64,000 bases of DNA from Symbiodinium natans (GCA_905221605.1 CAJNDS010002849.1:146963-210962), one strand, 5' to 3'; numbered from the stretch's first letter, positions 10,377 to 20,667 are shown. Numbers and translations are program-made. The notes: generated from the letters alone by a model not told the origin.

Positions 10377-10466
10377 GCTCAGACACTCAGACGCTCAGAT
10401 GCTCAGACCCTCAGACACTCACATGCCCAGCTGCTCAGACACTCAGACAGCGTCGGAGTGTCTGAG
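10377..10466. repeat. 10-bp tandem repeat with terminal perfect hairpin
   Basis: About eight imperfect copies of CTCAGACNCT, then CTCAGACACT at 10434-10443 pairing perfectly with AGTGTCTGAG at 10457-10466 across a 13-base loop. It lies about 330 bases 5' of the recombinase exon on that gene's strand, so it might mark an element end or a regulatory site; this is inference. Confidence 0.7.
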
Positions 10467-10699
10467 CCTCTGGTGCCAAAAAACCGCAAACGCGCCCCCA
10501 ATCGATTTCCATATCCCGAGGGTCAGAGTTTGAGAAGCCTCCAAGCTTTAATCTTGATTCTTTCAAAGTTCATACCTAGTCTTGGAAAGCCCTTTTGCTA
10601 CAATGTATTGTTTACAAGGTATTAGCATTTGAGTTGCGAGTAAGATTTAATGAGGAAAAGGAGGGAACCATTTCAGCATATGTCTTTCAGATTTAGGGC

Positions 10700-10735
10700 C
10701 ACCCTGAACCCTGAACCCTGAACCCTAAACCTCTA
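10700..10735. repeat. short degenerate CCCTGAA/CCCTAAA tract
   Basis: A few consecutive CCCTGAA and CCCTAAA units on the plus strand: a small telomere-like relic in C-rich orientation. Confidence 0.8.
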
Positions 10736-10954
10736 AACTTAACCTTATTCCTGTAAGGTTTGGAGCCTTCCGCCGCATTCGTTTAAGTGTAATGGCCACC
10801 AAACCATATACCTTATTCCGACTTTGTTCTTACTTTGCTTACGGCTCCTATTTCGCTTGAGGTTTAAGCCAGACCTTATTCGGGCACTAAGCCCATTATC
10901 GTATGCTCATTATATTCAGGTATTTTAGCATCACAACGTTTATTCAACAAAACA

Positions 10955-11012
10955 TGCAAAGCTCAAAACGGTGCGTTCTGGTGGGGTCGGGGTAGCACAT
11001 AGATATATATAT
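10955..11012 (-). repeat. dispersed repeat, copy B
   Basis: Reverse complement of the element at about 7036-7090: GTGCTACCCCGACC with a CCAGAACGCACCG and TTTGAGCTTTGCAT tail, again beside an AT microsatellite (11003-11020). The two copies flank the recombinase gene in inverted orientation, about 3.9 kb apart. Confidence 0.7.
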
Positions 11013-11394
11013 ATATATACAAACACATCGGTATGAAGCGACCGAAAATTTGGAGAACTGAGCATGTCGTGAATATAATAATCATCTCTTTTAGCACACA
11101 CAGTACAAAGTACAAAGATCGGAGGTAGTTCAATGAGCCATGTTCCTGACCCACCAGGCCTGTCACCAGAACGTAAGAATACGTAAGAAACACAAGCAAA
11201 GAACCCTGATCCCATCCCCCTCCCTCAATAGAAACTCGACATGTGTTTTAATATCCACATGCCATCTTCTGGGATAGGGTTTAGATTGACTTGAAGGTTT
11301 TGGAGGCCCTGAACCCACCCCCTAATTCGGAATAGGGTTTAAAACGCCGTGTCGGTTGCGGCAGGATTTTCCGGAAGTGTTTTTTAATTGGGGC

Positions 11395-11412
11395 GGGGGG
11401 GGGGGGGGGGGG
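11395..11412 (+). repeat. poly-G tract
   Basis: A G run broken near its start by one C. Composition only; no gene nearby. Confidence 0.9.
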
Positions 11413-11565
11413 AATTTCATAAAAACGGAAATGATTAAACGCCAAACCCTAAACCTGCGGACAGAAGCGGAGGTTGCTGCGGGCCGAAGGGCATTCCAAG
11501 AAACTGTCGCTCAGCGACAACTGCTCGACTTTGCTGGCCACGGCCTGTGTGGCAACACACCGAGA

Positions 11566-11736
11566 ATCATAATAATAACAAGAATGATAATAGCATTATT
11601 ACTAATGACACTAATCATAATCATAATCATCATAATCATAATCATAATCATAATCATAATCATAATCATAATCATAGTCATCATAATCATAATCACACTC
11701 ATAATCATAATCATCATAATCGAAATAATAATAATA

Positions 11737-11783
<47 letters not shown>
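11566..11783 (+). repeat. AATCAT / AAT microsatellite
   Basis: AAT triplets and AATCAT hexamers from 11566 to 11720, passing into pure AAT triplets to 11783. The Ile-, Asn/His- and Tyr/Asp-rich reading frames through it are artefacts. Confidence 0.95.
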
Positions 11784-11784
<1 letters not shown>

Positions 11785-12018
11785 GGGAGGGTACTGGAGG
11801 AGAAGGGATGACAACCGGGTGTGTTCTTGCCGCTCTACACTACAACCCTGCTTGCCAAACTGAAAACAAAGCTCCCACGGCTTCTTTGAATTACACCTCG
11901 TTCAGCGTCTATGGTTGTGGTCGGCTGTACAATTATCCCGAAGCGTGAGGAAGAGGTTCAGGAAGGCTGCCTTGCGGAACCACGGAGTCCCTAGCACACT
12001 GGGCAGCGGCGCATGGAG

Positions 12019-12318
12019 TCAGAGTGTGTACGTTGTCACACGTGACACGTCACCGTCAAAATGCAAACCGAACGATCTGTCAATGGACAAGCTGAGATCT
12101 GGAAGGAATGGAATCTGCACCTGAACTCCAGTTACCAAAACGAACAATGGCAATGGGTGAACGTTGGAAAGAATGCATTTGCTGCTGCGAATGCTGACAG
12201 GAATCACACGAGGGAGATCAAGAGCGCGAGCAACTACCGTGAGTGTCTGTTCAAACCTACGTCGCACCTTCTCCTTCACCGCCTCGGGTGCCACAACTTT
12301 CTCTGGTCGCCGGAGCAC
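12019..12318 (-). CDS. candidate exon, unknown protein
   Basis: The translation reads like protein: a basic amphipathic stretch (PEAVKEKVRRRFEQTLTVV) followed by a hydrophobic one (HPLPLFVLVTGVQVQIPFL). I do not recognise a family. No start codon or splice site is proven; a pyrimidine-poor upstream region leaves the 5' border open. It shares strand with the other candidate exons up to 15.5 kb and could belong to the same gene. Confidence 0.35.
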   Translation of the reverse strand: MLRRPEKVVAPEAVKEKVRRRFEQTLTVVARALDLPRVIPVSIRSSKCILSNVHPLPLFVLVTGVQVQIPFLPDLSLSIDRSFGLHFDGDVSRVTTYTL

Positions 12319-12936
12319 CTGCAGAAAGGCAGGTGAAAATCTCTTGAGGCTGGGAGTTCCAATGATCTGGCCGTGGCATCGCCAGCTAGCGAAGGGGTCT
12401 CAAAAGGAGGCAAAAGGGCTTGTTAGCTGTTTCTAAGAGAGTCTACAACAAACTGTCACAACAAGCTCCAGATCCATGCTTTGGTGAGACATTCTGTTGA
12501 ATCGAAGGTGGCTTCGGAGACGGCGAGGATGAAGCCTGAGCCCTCAAGCCCCAAACAGTCCACGCATTAGACCCACAGCCGGAGCATTCTTTCCTGCAGC
12601 AGGCCTGCGCCGATGTCTTCCTGAATCCCTGGAGAATTGGGAATTCTAGGGAATTCTAGGGGGTTTTAGGGGAATTTTAAGGGGGCCCCAGAAATCCCAG
12701 GTGCCTGGCGCCGCACTGCGTGGTCCTCGCGCTCCGTGGGCGTCTCTTCCTCATCCTCTTCCTCCTCGTGGCAGAAGTGAAGAGATGTGAAACGTCAAAG
12801 CGCTCACAAGAAGTCATCGAAGAATGTTCTAAATGTCGTGGGGAGTCGTGGCGTTACGTGCTCGATTACACGACAGGGATGATTCCGAACCTGCACCCAA
12901 GAGTTCACAATGCTTTCGCCAGGAAGTGAGGGCTGC

Positions 12937-13389
12937 CTACCCAACAGGCGAGCAGCGCGGGGCTGTACATAAAAGACAAGATCGACCTTCGAACGCGCCA
13001 CACGTCTCAGACTTCATTAGAAAACAAACCTCCGGGACACCTCTGGAAAAACGGTACTGCTTTGGGATTGCTCCGCCTCGTGGTGCTCGTGCCGGGCCTT
13101 TGGCCACTTCGGCAGATGGACCTTCGGCATCCGAAGCAGGGGCTTCCGCTGTCCTGAGAGAGACATTTCGATCCCCGTCAGAGCACCCGGAATACCGGAA
13201 TACCAGAGCGTGCTGTTGAGCCGTCTTTAGCTGCCGGAGACCCGGCAAACCTGCTTCGCCGACTGGACTTCTCAGTGGGCATTTATTCAACGCCCAAGCA
13301 TCTTCAAAGAACTTCTCTATCCTTTCCAGCGGGATTTGGGAGATGATCTTCCCGCAGCAGAATTTGTGCAGGTGTCTTGGACAAATCAT
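12937..13389 (-). CDS. candidate exon, unknown protein
   Basis: The first half (ICPRHLHKFCCGKIISQIPL, then an acidic/aromatic ERIEKFFEDAWALN) looks like folded protein; the second half is Ala/Gly/Pro-rich and less convincing. No family recognised. Placed on the minus strand because the opposite frames are less protein-like. Confidence 0.25.
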   Translation of the reverse strand: MICPRHLHKFCCGKIISQIPLERIEKFFEDAWALNKCPLRSPVGEAGLPGLRQLKTAQQHALVFRYSGCSDGDRNVSLRTAEAPASDAEGPSAEVAKGPARAPRGGAIPKQYRFSRGVPEVCFLMKSETCGAFEGRSCLLCTAPRCSPVG

Positions 13390-13589
13390 CGAAGCCTTTC
13401 TGGAAACAGCCTGTCTTCAACATCAACCAGACCTCGTGAAGATTACCCATCGGTTCAAAGCTGGTCGCACCAGAGTTCACATCAGCTCAGCAAGGAGCGA
13501 GTTTGGTTCCATTTGCGGTGATCAACACTGCGATTGGCCCACTGGAGGTAAAGAATGAAGGACGAAAAATTTTGGGCCTGCCAAACTGG

Positions 13590-14030
13590 CTAGAACCTAA
13601 CCCCAAACATCCCTAAGCTATGAAGGCTGGATCTGCTTCCCAAGCCACGTTTTGGTCTCCCAGCTGTGACGCACATGTCCTGCACTGCAGCATTGATCTC
13701 CTGACGAGCTGGATGGGGCTGGCCTACTAAGGTCGTTGGTGTTTCGGTGCAAAGCTGCACTGCATGTCGGCGAAGGCACAAAGTACGAATCCACGGTCCA
13801 AACCAGCATTGCGATCCATGTGCGATGACGCTTGGCAATAGATACTGAACACTGGATCCTGACTGAGTAGCTACTATGATCATGCAAACTGGCAAGAAGA
13901 CTACATTGTGAACTGGGTTTCGTGGTGTATCCGTGTAGGTTGCATGCCTTAGGGGTTGGCGTGCACATACCACGCACGCCTGGAAGATGTTCGGCGTCGT
14001 GCACTCATTTTTCATCGTGGTGAACATCAC
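13590..14030 (-). other. weak minus-strand open frame, no gene asserted
   Basis: A 146-codon minus-strand frame is open here but its translation has no recognisable pattern and the competing frames are similar. I note it only to cover the stretch. Confidence 0.15.
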
Positions 14031-14148
14031 TTGCTTAGAGCTTCAAAGTCAGCTTCTAGCCCAGATCTGCATCCCGGATGGGGGGATGGGCATTAAGGGG
14101 GATCCCCGAGTTTCAGCGTCCTCCGGAAAGATCTTCTGCTCCTTGGAG

Positions 14149-14430
14149 TCATCTGCAAAGTTCTGGTCTGAACGGTTGTTTCAGATATGGCATCTGCTGA
14201 ACAACAAAAGCTTGGTTCAGGGGAACCTTTACAGACTTTACAGCATGAAAAGCCAGGCGGGAGCCACTAACAAACTCAAATGAATGCTCTCGATTCAGAC
14301 CAGGTGCACTGTGCTCTTCGCCGTTCCTTCGGAACATGAGGTTGCACAATTGGCGATTGTCAAGCTTGTCAAGATCGTCTGCCAGGCCTTGCAAGAACAA
14401 AGAGCATGCAGGGATGAGCATGCCAGTCAC
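14149..14430 (-). CDS. candidate exon, unknown protein
   Basis: Convincing protein-like translation: LFLQGLADDLDKLDNRQL then a charged segment (FRRNGEEHSAPGLNREHSFE) and LNQAFVVQQMPYLKQPFRP. The balance of charged, aromatic and aliphatic residues is unlike the shadow frames. Family unknown; borders not determined. Confidence 0.4.
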   Translation of the reverse strand: MTGMLIPACSLFLQGLADDLDKLDNRQLCNLMFRRNGEEHSAPGLNREHSFEFVSGSRLAFHAVKSVKVPLNQAFVVQQMPYLKQPFRPELCR

Positions 14431-14870
14431 AAGCTTGGACCTCGAGAATACGCATCAACAGATGCGAAACCCCAAGGTGGACGCGACTTTTTGTTGTTCG
14501 GAACGGAAGACGCCAATGCGGACACCGATGTGCATTTACTCAGAGCGATGCGAGTTACCACTCCAGTGCGAGACGCATGGAACAATGAGTGTCACCGCAC
14601 TGACGGTACGAGGTGGCTTCTGCCAACCGTCGTTGTGTTGGACCGGCGGCAAAGATTGAAAAGCAACAAGACAAGGTGCGTTCCTCCTTTCTGTAATGTT
14701 TAACGATGACGGAAAAACATAAGGTAAATCGAAACCGAACTCAAAAATTGAAAAAACATGCACCGCGTGTTTGTTGACAGGCCTGGCAGCAAAACAAGAG
14801 GTAAGTTCAGCAAGGTTGGGCGAAAAAAACTTAGGAAGCTTGCGCGGCTGCCCAGAACCACGGAAATACC

Positions 14871-15140
14871 TCACCTTGGTGCCTTTGGCATCTTTAACTC
14901 AGCTCCGCGGCTGACTGCATATGATTGCCTGTTTCCAACACCGCAGATGGATCTGCACATTGAGGCATCCTTGGCAAAATGCCTTGGAACGGGATCGGCA
15001 ATGACCGAGAGGAGTTGACTGAAGTTGACCCGATCTGCAGCTCTTGCACTCTCAAGCGTCGACACACTGCTCGAGATTCGCGTGTTGAATATCGTGGCCC
15101 TCGAGGCTCCGCGACGCCCCACACACAACCAACAGGTCAA
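14871..15140 (-). CDS. candidate exon, unknown protein
   Basis: The stretch ISSSVSTLESARAADRVNFS followed by LLSVIADPVPRHFAKDASMC is protein-like. It overlaps the next candidate exon (15052-15290) in another frame; both contain 'GASR' near the overlap, so a short intron or frame slip between them is possible. No family recognised. Confidence 0.35.
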   Translation of the reverse strand: MTCWLCVGRRGASRATIFNTRISSSVSTLESARAADRVNFSQLLSVIADPVPRHFAKDASMCRSICGVGNRQSYAVSRGAELKMPKAPR

Positions 15141-15290
15141 AACCTGTTCCGAAAACTGCCCAAGTGAAGCTCCGTAATGCTGTATGTTGCATCACGAAGT
15201 CTTGGCGAAGCGGGCACTTGTACCTGTCGCTGTCGCGGTCGTGGTCGATCTTTAACTCAACTCTTCTCCTCGCCCGGAACCCAACCCCAC
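15052..15290 (-). CDS. candidate exon, unknown protein
   Basis: Charged and then hydrophobic translation (RRVELKIDHDRDSDRYKCPL, later SFTWAVFGTGFDLLVVCGAS). Upstream the same frame runs into the minisatellite at 15296-15490, which probably is not coding. Borders uncertain, family unknown. Confidence 0.35.
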
Positions 15291-15295
15291 AGGGT

Positions 15296-15490
15296 TTCTG
15301 GAGTGCCCAACCCCAGAGTGTGTCGCTGGAGTGCCCAACCCCAGAGTGCCCAACCCCAGCGTGTCCCTGGAGTGCCCAGCGCCAGAGTGTCCCTGGATCA
15401 GAGTGTGCCTGGAGTGCTCGACCCCAGAATGTCCCTGGAGTGCCCAACCCCAGAGTATTTTTCCTTGGAGTGCCCAACCCCATGTGTCTC
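15296..15490. repeat. minisatellite of about 26 bp (CTGGAGTGCCCAACCCCAGA core)
   Basis: Seven to eight imperfect units with the core GGAGTGCCCAACCCCAGAGT. It is open in several frames on both strands, which creates Gly/His/Val-rich or Pro/Glu/Cys-rich pseudo-proteins. Confidence 0.9.
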
Positions 15491-15954
15491 TACACCCAGA
15501 GAGGGTGGGGATGTTCGAAGTAAAAACAATTTGTTCTTAAGCTTTCTTGCAGCTGACCACTGATCTTGCTCCAGGTTGTTCTGCGCGCCCTCGCTGACCC
15601 TTGCTCTGCTGACCACCACCACAGAAGCCTGACCGGAGGTGCCTGGTGTGGGACGCCGTTAGATAGGAACTCCTGGGTGAGGGTCCTTTGGATACTCCGC
15701 GAGCGCAAAGTGTCGGAGCTGCGAGGACACCTCACCTCCTGTGACGATACGGCTTTCCTTAGGCCTTAGGATGTGTAGACTGTAGAACTGGCACACTTCA
15801 ATTTACTTGCGACGCCCGTCGCAATGCTCCAAGGTTCACCAGTTCTAGGTGGCAAGGTGGCGTACTATCGCCTGCAATGAGCAGAGCTTGCTCGCTCGGC
15901 ATTCAATCAACAAGCAAGCCAAACAACCAAAAAAACAAACCAATCAATGTGGTG

Positions 15955-16102
15955 TGTTTGTTTGTTTGTTTGTTTGTTTGTTTGGTTGGTTGGTTGGTTG
16001 GTTGGTTGGTTGGTTGACGGGTCGGTTGCTCGTCGTCGTCGTCGTCGTACTCGTTGTTGCTGTTCCCGCTTGTTCCCGCTTGCTGCTGCTACTGCTGCTG
16101 CT
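15955..16102 (+). repeat. compound microsatellite (TTTG)n-(GGTT)n-(CGT)n-(CTG)n
   Basis: Successive pure blocks: TTTG at 15956-15982, GGTT at 15983-16015, CGT triplets at about 16026-16048 and CTG/CTA triplets to 16102. It abuts the first unit of the ~170 bp tandem repeat. Confidence 0.95.
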
Positions 16103-16545
16103 GGCTTTTGCTTCTCAGCCAGGTCTCCTAGGATCTTGGCGCCGACGCCCGTGGTTGCATCACCTGACTTCACATGACAGTCTTACTTCTCACAGTTCTG
16201 CGCTTCAGGCATCGGGCAAGGCAATAAGAACATCCCGGGGCATGTGTGGTTTTACACACGCTGCAGCTGGCTTTTGCTTCTCAGCCAGGTCTCCTAGGAT
16301 CTTGGCGCCGACTCCGACGCCCGTGCTTACATCACCTGACTTCACATGACAGTCTTACTTCTCACAGTTCTACGCGTCAGGCATCGGGCAAGGCAATAAG
16401 AACATCCTGGGGCATGTGTGGTTTTACACACGCTGCAGCTGGCTTTTGCTTCTCAGCCAAGTCTCCTAGGATCTTGGCGCCGTAGCCCTTGGTTGGATCA
16501 CCTGACTTCACATGACAGTCTTCTTCAGGCATCGAACATCCCGGG
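16101..16545 (-). repeat. three tandem copies of a ~166-172 bp unit carrying an exon-like segment
   Basis: The string CTGGCTTTTGCTTCTCAGCC starts copies at 16101, 16267 and 16439 (periods 166 and 172); the last is truncated at its right end. On the minus strand each copy encodes the same protein-like segment GAKILGDLAEKQKPAA preceded by VKSGD, and the rest of the unit includes a CTGCAG and a CCCCAGG-like border. This looks like tandem duplication of an exon with its flanking intron. Confidence 0.8.
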
Positions 16546-16641
16546 GCAACGACTTGGCATGTGTCCTTTTCTGGCATCTGCTCCCGCCCTGACTGCATTC
16601 CAAGGCTCTGTGCCCGCCGAGCAATTTCGCCTCTACCGTTA

Positions 16642-16675
<34 letters not shown>

Positions 16676-17207
16676 CGGATATCCGAGAGTTCAGGCACGG
16701 ACTCCGTTGGATAATTCCCAACTCTGAAACTGAGGAATCTGCACTACCAGTGGACCTCAGAAGAGAACTTTGTATGGATCTCCATCTCTTGTCATGGCCT
16801 CGATGTCGATGAAGTGCTTCTGCCAAACACTTCCTCTGAATGGCATCAACAGAAGCTTGGGAGAACATCGGCTTCAGAGCTTGAACGCTCACTTGGAAAG
16901 AAAAGCGCGCAGCAGATGCCGCAATGCCCCAACCCCTGATTGAACATGGCAATGTCCCTATGTCCTTGAACCGGGCTTCCTGGGCTTCTCCTGGGCTCCG
17001 CAATAGGTCCCTTTGGTCCTGGCCCAAGGACCCCAAGCCGAGCGTCGGTGCGTTCGCAGGATTCCTTTCGTCGCCAACATGAGGAGTTGCCTGACCTTTG
17101 GAGCTTTTCAGAACTTTTCGGAACTTTGGGGCCATGTGAGTCCCTGTTTGTGCCTTGCAGAGAAGTCTCACTAAACCAAAGGGACGCACAAGAAACCAGT
17201 AGCGCAC
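16377..17207 (-). CDS. candidate gene segment, unknown protein (276-codon open frame)
   Basis: The most credible part is about 16700-16980, reading RFSFQVSVQALKPMFSQASV followed by a basic Gln/Arg/His-rich helix-like stretch (AIQRKCLAEALHRHRGHDKR). Downstream the frame crosses an AC microsatellite (16644-16672, read as Val-Cys repeats), which suggests that part is intron, and then reaches the duplicated GAKILGDLAEKQKP unit. Family unknown. Confidence 0.35.
16644..16672 (+). repeat. (CA)n microsatellite
   Basis: About fourteen CA dinucleotides. Confidence 0.95.
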
Positions 17208-17328
17208 GACATCAAAAAACGATCATATGCAAAGTTACCAGAAGCCGATGCCTTCATCTACTGATGTATGTGTCGACTTGCCGACAGTAGATTTGCTCAA
17301 TGCAAAACGCATGGAGGGGTCAAAAACC

Positions 17329-17739
17329 TCAAGGCTCGTCTTGATGCTGAATTGGCACGACGCATCGGAACCCGTGCCCTCGAACCACACTAAGACGTGT
17401 GTCGCGACAACAATCGCAAGCGCATGTATTGCGTGACAACTGTTCAACCGTGCCTGAATGGCTAAAGAAGTGAAAACAGGCCTTGTGCTCCCACAAGATC
17501 ACAAACATCCAGACCAATGTCACATGCACACACAATTCCGCGTCGGGTAAAGGACAATTTGGGCGAACCGCAGATCGGTTGTACATTGCGGCGACAGCCG
17601 GAACGGCAGCATCGCAATCGTTGAGCCACTTTTCACTTGGCCGCGTGTGTGCATCTGCTTCGCGGTCACGAACCAAAAGCTTTCGATGTTCTAGCGCGGG
17701 GGCTTTCTGGTGCATGCAGGCCAATGGTGCTTGCCTCAC
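17329..17739 (-). CDS. candidate exon, unknown protein
   Basis: Reads protein-like in its upstream half (KLLVRDREADAHTRPSEKWL, then NDCDAAVPAVAAMYNRS) and carries a hydrophobic stretch (VHVTLVWMFVILWEH) that could be a membrane segment. Overlaps the next candidate (17666-18064) in another frame. Confidence 0.3.
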   Translation of the reverse strand: MRQAPLACMHQKAPALEHRKLLVRDREADAHTRPSEKWLNDCDAAVPAVAAMYNRSAVRPNCPLPDAELCVHVTLVWMFVILWEHKACFHFFSHSGTVEQLSRNTCACDCCRDTRLSVVRGHGFRCVVPIQHQDEP

Positions 17740-18064
17740 TCATTGAAACTACGAAAACTGTGAATGCTGCTCGAACTGTTAAAACGATGTGAAATGACAT
17801 CTTCTCGCCGTCACGATGCATCGGTGAAGCGAAAAGGTGCATCTTCTGAAAGCCGGTAAAGCAACGCCATGCGCATGCTGACCAGCAGGTCCTAGGGGGC
17901 GGCTCATTCGGGCTCATGGGCTGAAAAACCAGGAAGGGCTCAGGACGACAAGTTGTCAAAGAGGGCGAAGTAGAGATCAGGGGCTCGTCAGAAGTGGACG
18001 TGTCATCTGTGTGACTCCGAATCCCAAACTGCAACGCAAGCCTTAAAGCCCTAATGTCCCTCAA
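17666..18064 (-). CDS. candidate exon, unknown protein
   Basis: Ser/Thr/Pro-rich then globular translation: HTDDTSTSDEPLISTSPS, EPFLVFQPMSPNEPP, then WRCFTGFQKMHLFASPMHRD. The balance suggests real coding. No family recognised and no start proven. Confidence 0.35.
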   Translation of the reverse strand: MRDIRALRLALQFGIRSHTDDTSTSDEPLISTSPSLTTCRPEPFLVFQPMSPNEPPPRTCWSACAWRCFTGFQKMHLFASPMHRDGEKMSFHIVLTVRAAFTVFVVSMSEASTIGLHAPESPRARTSKAFGS

Positions 18065-18326
18065 GCCTTAAAAAATGTTCATAACATTCTTGCCTCTCAC
18101 AAAGCTCGAAGCACGGAAACCTGAAGTACGGAAGAGCGAATGCAGACCCAGCATCATCTCGCTGCGTCTTCGTTGCTGCTTTCGTATCCATTCGAAGCAC
18201 CGCCTCTTCTTTTCTGAGAAATCGGAGCAGAGAACTCGCAGGAAGAGGAAAGGAGAAGAAGAAGTAAATGGTGTGTTTGCTAGTCGAAGAAAGGAAAAGT
18301 GTCTTCGACAAAAACGAAGAAGACAA
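18051..18326 (-). CDS. candidate exon, unknown protein
   Basis: The downstream half (LRKEEAVLRMDTKAATKTQR, then ALPYFRFPCFELCERQECYE) is protein-like; the upstream half is Ser/Phe/Leu-rich and probably intron. Same strand as the neighbours at 17.3-18.1 kb, so they may form one gene. Confidence 0.35.
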   Translation of the reverse strand: MSSSFLSKTLFLSSTSKHTIYFFFSFPLPASSLLRFLRKEEAVLRMDTKAATKTQRDDAGSAFALPYFRFPCFELCERQECYEHFLRLEGH

Positions 18327-18399
18327 AAACTACCCAGAACTATCTTTCTTTCCCTCGGAAACACACTGTTCCCCCCCTTACCCTCAGGCTTCACTCCCG

Positions 18400-18768
18400 T
18401 CATCGGTGTCGTCCACCTCGTAGTCCGCGGCCCCATGGCGACCTGATCCCAAATGATGCTCTCTTCTGCGACGTCGATTCCGCCGGAATGGGGTCCTCTG
18501 AGGTCCGTGTTGGGCGGTCGTCTCGTTGCGCGGCGGAAAGGTTGCCTCGCCCCGTATTGGGGTCCCCTCGGTTGTCCGGGTCAACTTGCCGCTGTTCTTC
18601 CGCCAGATCCTGTTGTACCGCTCGAGTGTCGCGGGCGGGGTTGTTCAAGCTTTTCAGCTGATTCACTCCAAGCAACCTCGCGCGCATCTCCCCCTCGGTG
18701 CTGCGCTCTGCAGCGATCGCCGGCACACATGTTCCCAATGAACACTTTGCTGGTGCACAAAGAAACAC
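18400..18768 (-). CDS. candidate exon, possibly disordered region
   Basis: Polar, Arg/Asp/Gln-rich translation (RDTRAVQQDLAEEQRQVDPD) typical of a disordered linker. The opposite strand is also open over much of this GC-rich stretch, so the strand call is weak. Confidence 0.2.
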   Translation of the reverse strand: MFLCAPAKCSLGTCVPAIAAERSTEGEMRARLLGVNQLKSLNNPARDTRAVQQDLAEEQRQVDPDNRGDPNTGRGNLSAAQRDDRPTRTSEDPIPAESTSQKRASFGIRSPWGRGLRGGRHR

Positions 18769-19018
18769 GCAATACCCGGGTCCTCAAGTATCCCGGTCTA
18801 ATGCCCCTTTTGCCAAGTGATCCCGCCATCGACATGGTCGGCCCCACTCGTTCCAAAGCAGAGAGACAAATTACGCTGTTCCGTCTTGGCTCGGAGAGTG
18901 CATGAGGGTGCCACTATTCGCCACTTGCACTTGGGAAAGGAGCACTTGTTGACTACTACCTGTTGGACGTCCAAAATTGAGGGCAGGGGCCTGAATGGTC
19001 CCCCTTGAGTTAACACGG

Positions 19019-19041
19019 CATCTCTCTCTCTCTCTCTCCGT
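19019..19041 (+). repeat. (TC)n microsatellite
   Basis: About ten TC dinucleotides followed by CGTCCC. Confidence 0.9.
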
Positions 19042-20554
19042 CCCTGCTTCTCTCTCCAAATTGGAGGTGTGCGTGTGGCAACCTCGCACCTCAAAGAGTG
19101 TTCATCTGAGTCATTACGGCAGTTCTCGCCGAAAGCAGCAATGACTCAACAGCGGTGGTTCCCAGCAAAGGACAAGGTGACAATCATTGCAAGAAGCTAC
19201 TGCAGCTTCGGCCCTTCCGGCTGAGACTCGCGAAAGCATACCTTCAGCTCCAACGCTACTGCCCACTTTCATAGCCCAACGCGCACGGGGCCCCTCATGG
19301 CGGTCTCTCCTTGCATCTGGCAAAGCAGGCTGGTCAAGCTGCCGAGCGAATGATGAGCAGCGGTTCGCGCAGCTCGCCCGTCACGACGCTTTTCCGGTGC
19401 GGTTGACTGTGCACAGGAAGGTGCGCGGCTTAACACGAGCAGCATGGGTTTGCGCGGCAGTGCACATGACAGGAGTGACATATGCATCAGGCCTCCACAC
19501 CGTTCTGCCGTCTCACTACACTCAGATACACTCAACATGCTCAGCGTGCTCTGACCGGAGTGTATGTGAGTAAAATTTACCATGTGCAAGTTTTGCATGA
19601 GCCTCTTCTTTGGCAAACACAACAGAGACAACGGCTTCTTGCGTATGATCTTCAGGGTTTGCTCGGCCTCTGTATGCGTCCTCCTGGTGGTGGACTCCTG
19701 GGACTGCGGGAAGCGAGGCTTGCCGGGAGACATGAGGGACTTGCTTAGACATGTTTGCTCGCTTGTGTCGCCTCGTTTTAGTTCTGGTAGTCGTTGCCTT
19801 TGTTTCCTTCCTCTCGCAGTTTCTTCTTGGTCGAACAAACCCTAGAGCCCTAGAGGTGAACACGAAACAGCCGATACTTGTGAACATGCCTATTGACGAC
19901 CTCAATGATGTCTTGCATGCCTGACGCGATTGGATGAAGGCTTCTTGACACATTGTTCCTTGATCTTTGGACCCCCTAGATTTACTTGAACAAAGACGAA
20001 CGCCCTTTGATTCCACGCGGCTTCTTTGATGGACACCTGGATGCCTCGGGTCACGGCTAGAAGATGACATGCACACGCGTGTCGAAACACAACTGCAGCA
20101 TGATTGCAGCAAAAAGTGGCCGTAGGCAGTGGATTGGAGCAATGCGAGCAACAAAGCAACCCTTGGCAAGGCATATGTTGTTCGCCAAACCCGAACTCGC
20201 TGGGATTTGAAGGATCCATCCCACGAAAGAACCGCGCAAGAGGGCAAAGCATAGAGTTTGTGGGCGTAGCGGTACAGAATAGGAGTACTTGCCGATAAAG
20301 ATTCCCAACTTCTGACAGATCCAATGCCAACCTTGGTGCCCCAATGACCCATTGCACACTGCTGGCCATGCTGCTGCGTTGGCGGAACAGCATTCGAGCC
20401 ATGTGAATGATCTTCCTGTGGCCGAGTGCTTGAGGTGCATGATTGAAGTTTCAGACCAGCTGTGGTTTTCTTCAAGCAGTCTTTCTCGCATGCAACTCGC
20501 ACAATACAACGCCAAAGGCAAATAACATCGTGCACGCATCTTATTCTTACACAT
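19042..20554. other. long open frames on the minus strand, coding status unclear
   Basis: A 337-codon minus-strand frame (20535-19522) overlaps a 189-codon one (19838-19269). The longer frame has a very basic stretch (ETKATTTRTKTRRHKRANMS) but no recognisable domain, and a third minus frame is also open. I do not claim a gene; length alone makes it worth testing with transcripts. Confidence 0.2.
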
Positions 20555-20559
20555 TCACG

Positions 20560-20622
20560 CTGCCGCTGCCGCTGCCGCTGCCGCTACTGCTGCTGCTACT
20601 GCTACTGCTGCTACTGCTGCTG
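20560..20622 (+). repeat. CTGCCG / CTGCTA microsatellite
   Basis: CGCTGC hexamers passing into CTACTG and CTGCTG units. Read on the minus strand it gives poly-Ala/Val, an artefact. Confidence 0.9.
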
Positions 20623-20667
20623 TCACACCCACTTCTCGCTGCCAGCTGCAAGCGCGAAATCGTGCGG

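Noticed and set aside
11511-11948. Ile-, Asn/His- and Tyr/Asp-rich frames
   Set aside because: Translations of the AAT/AATCAT microsatellite.
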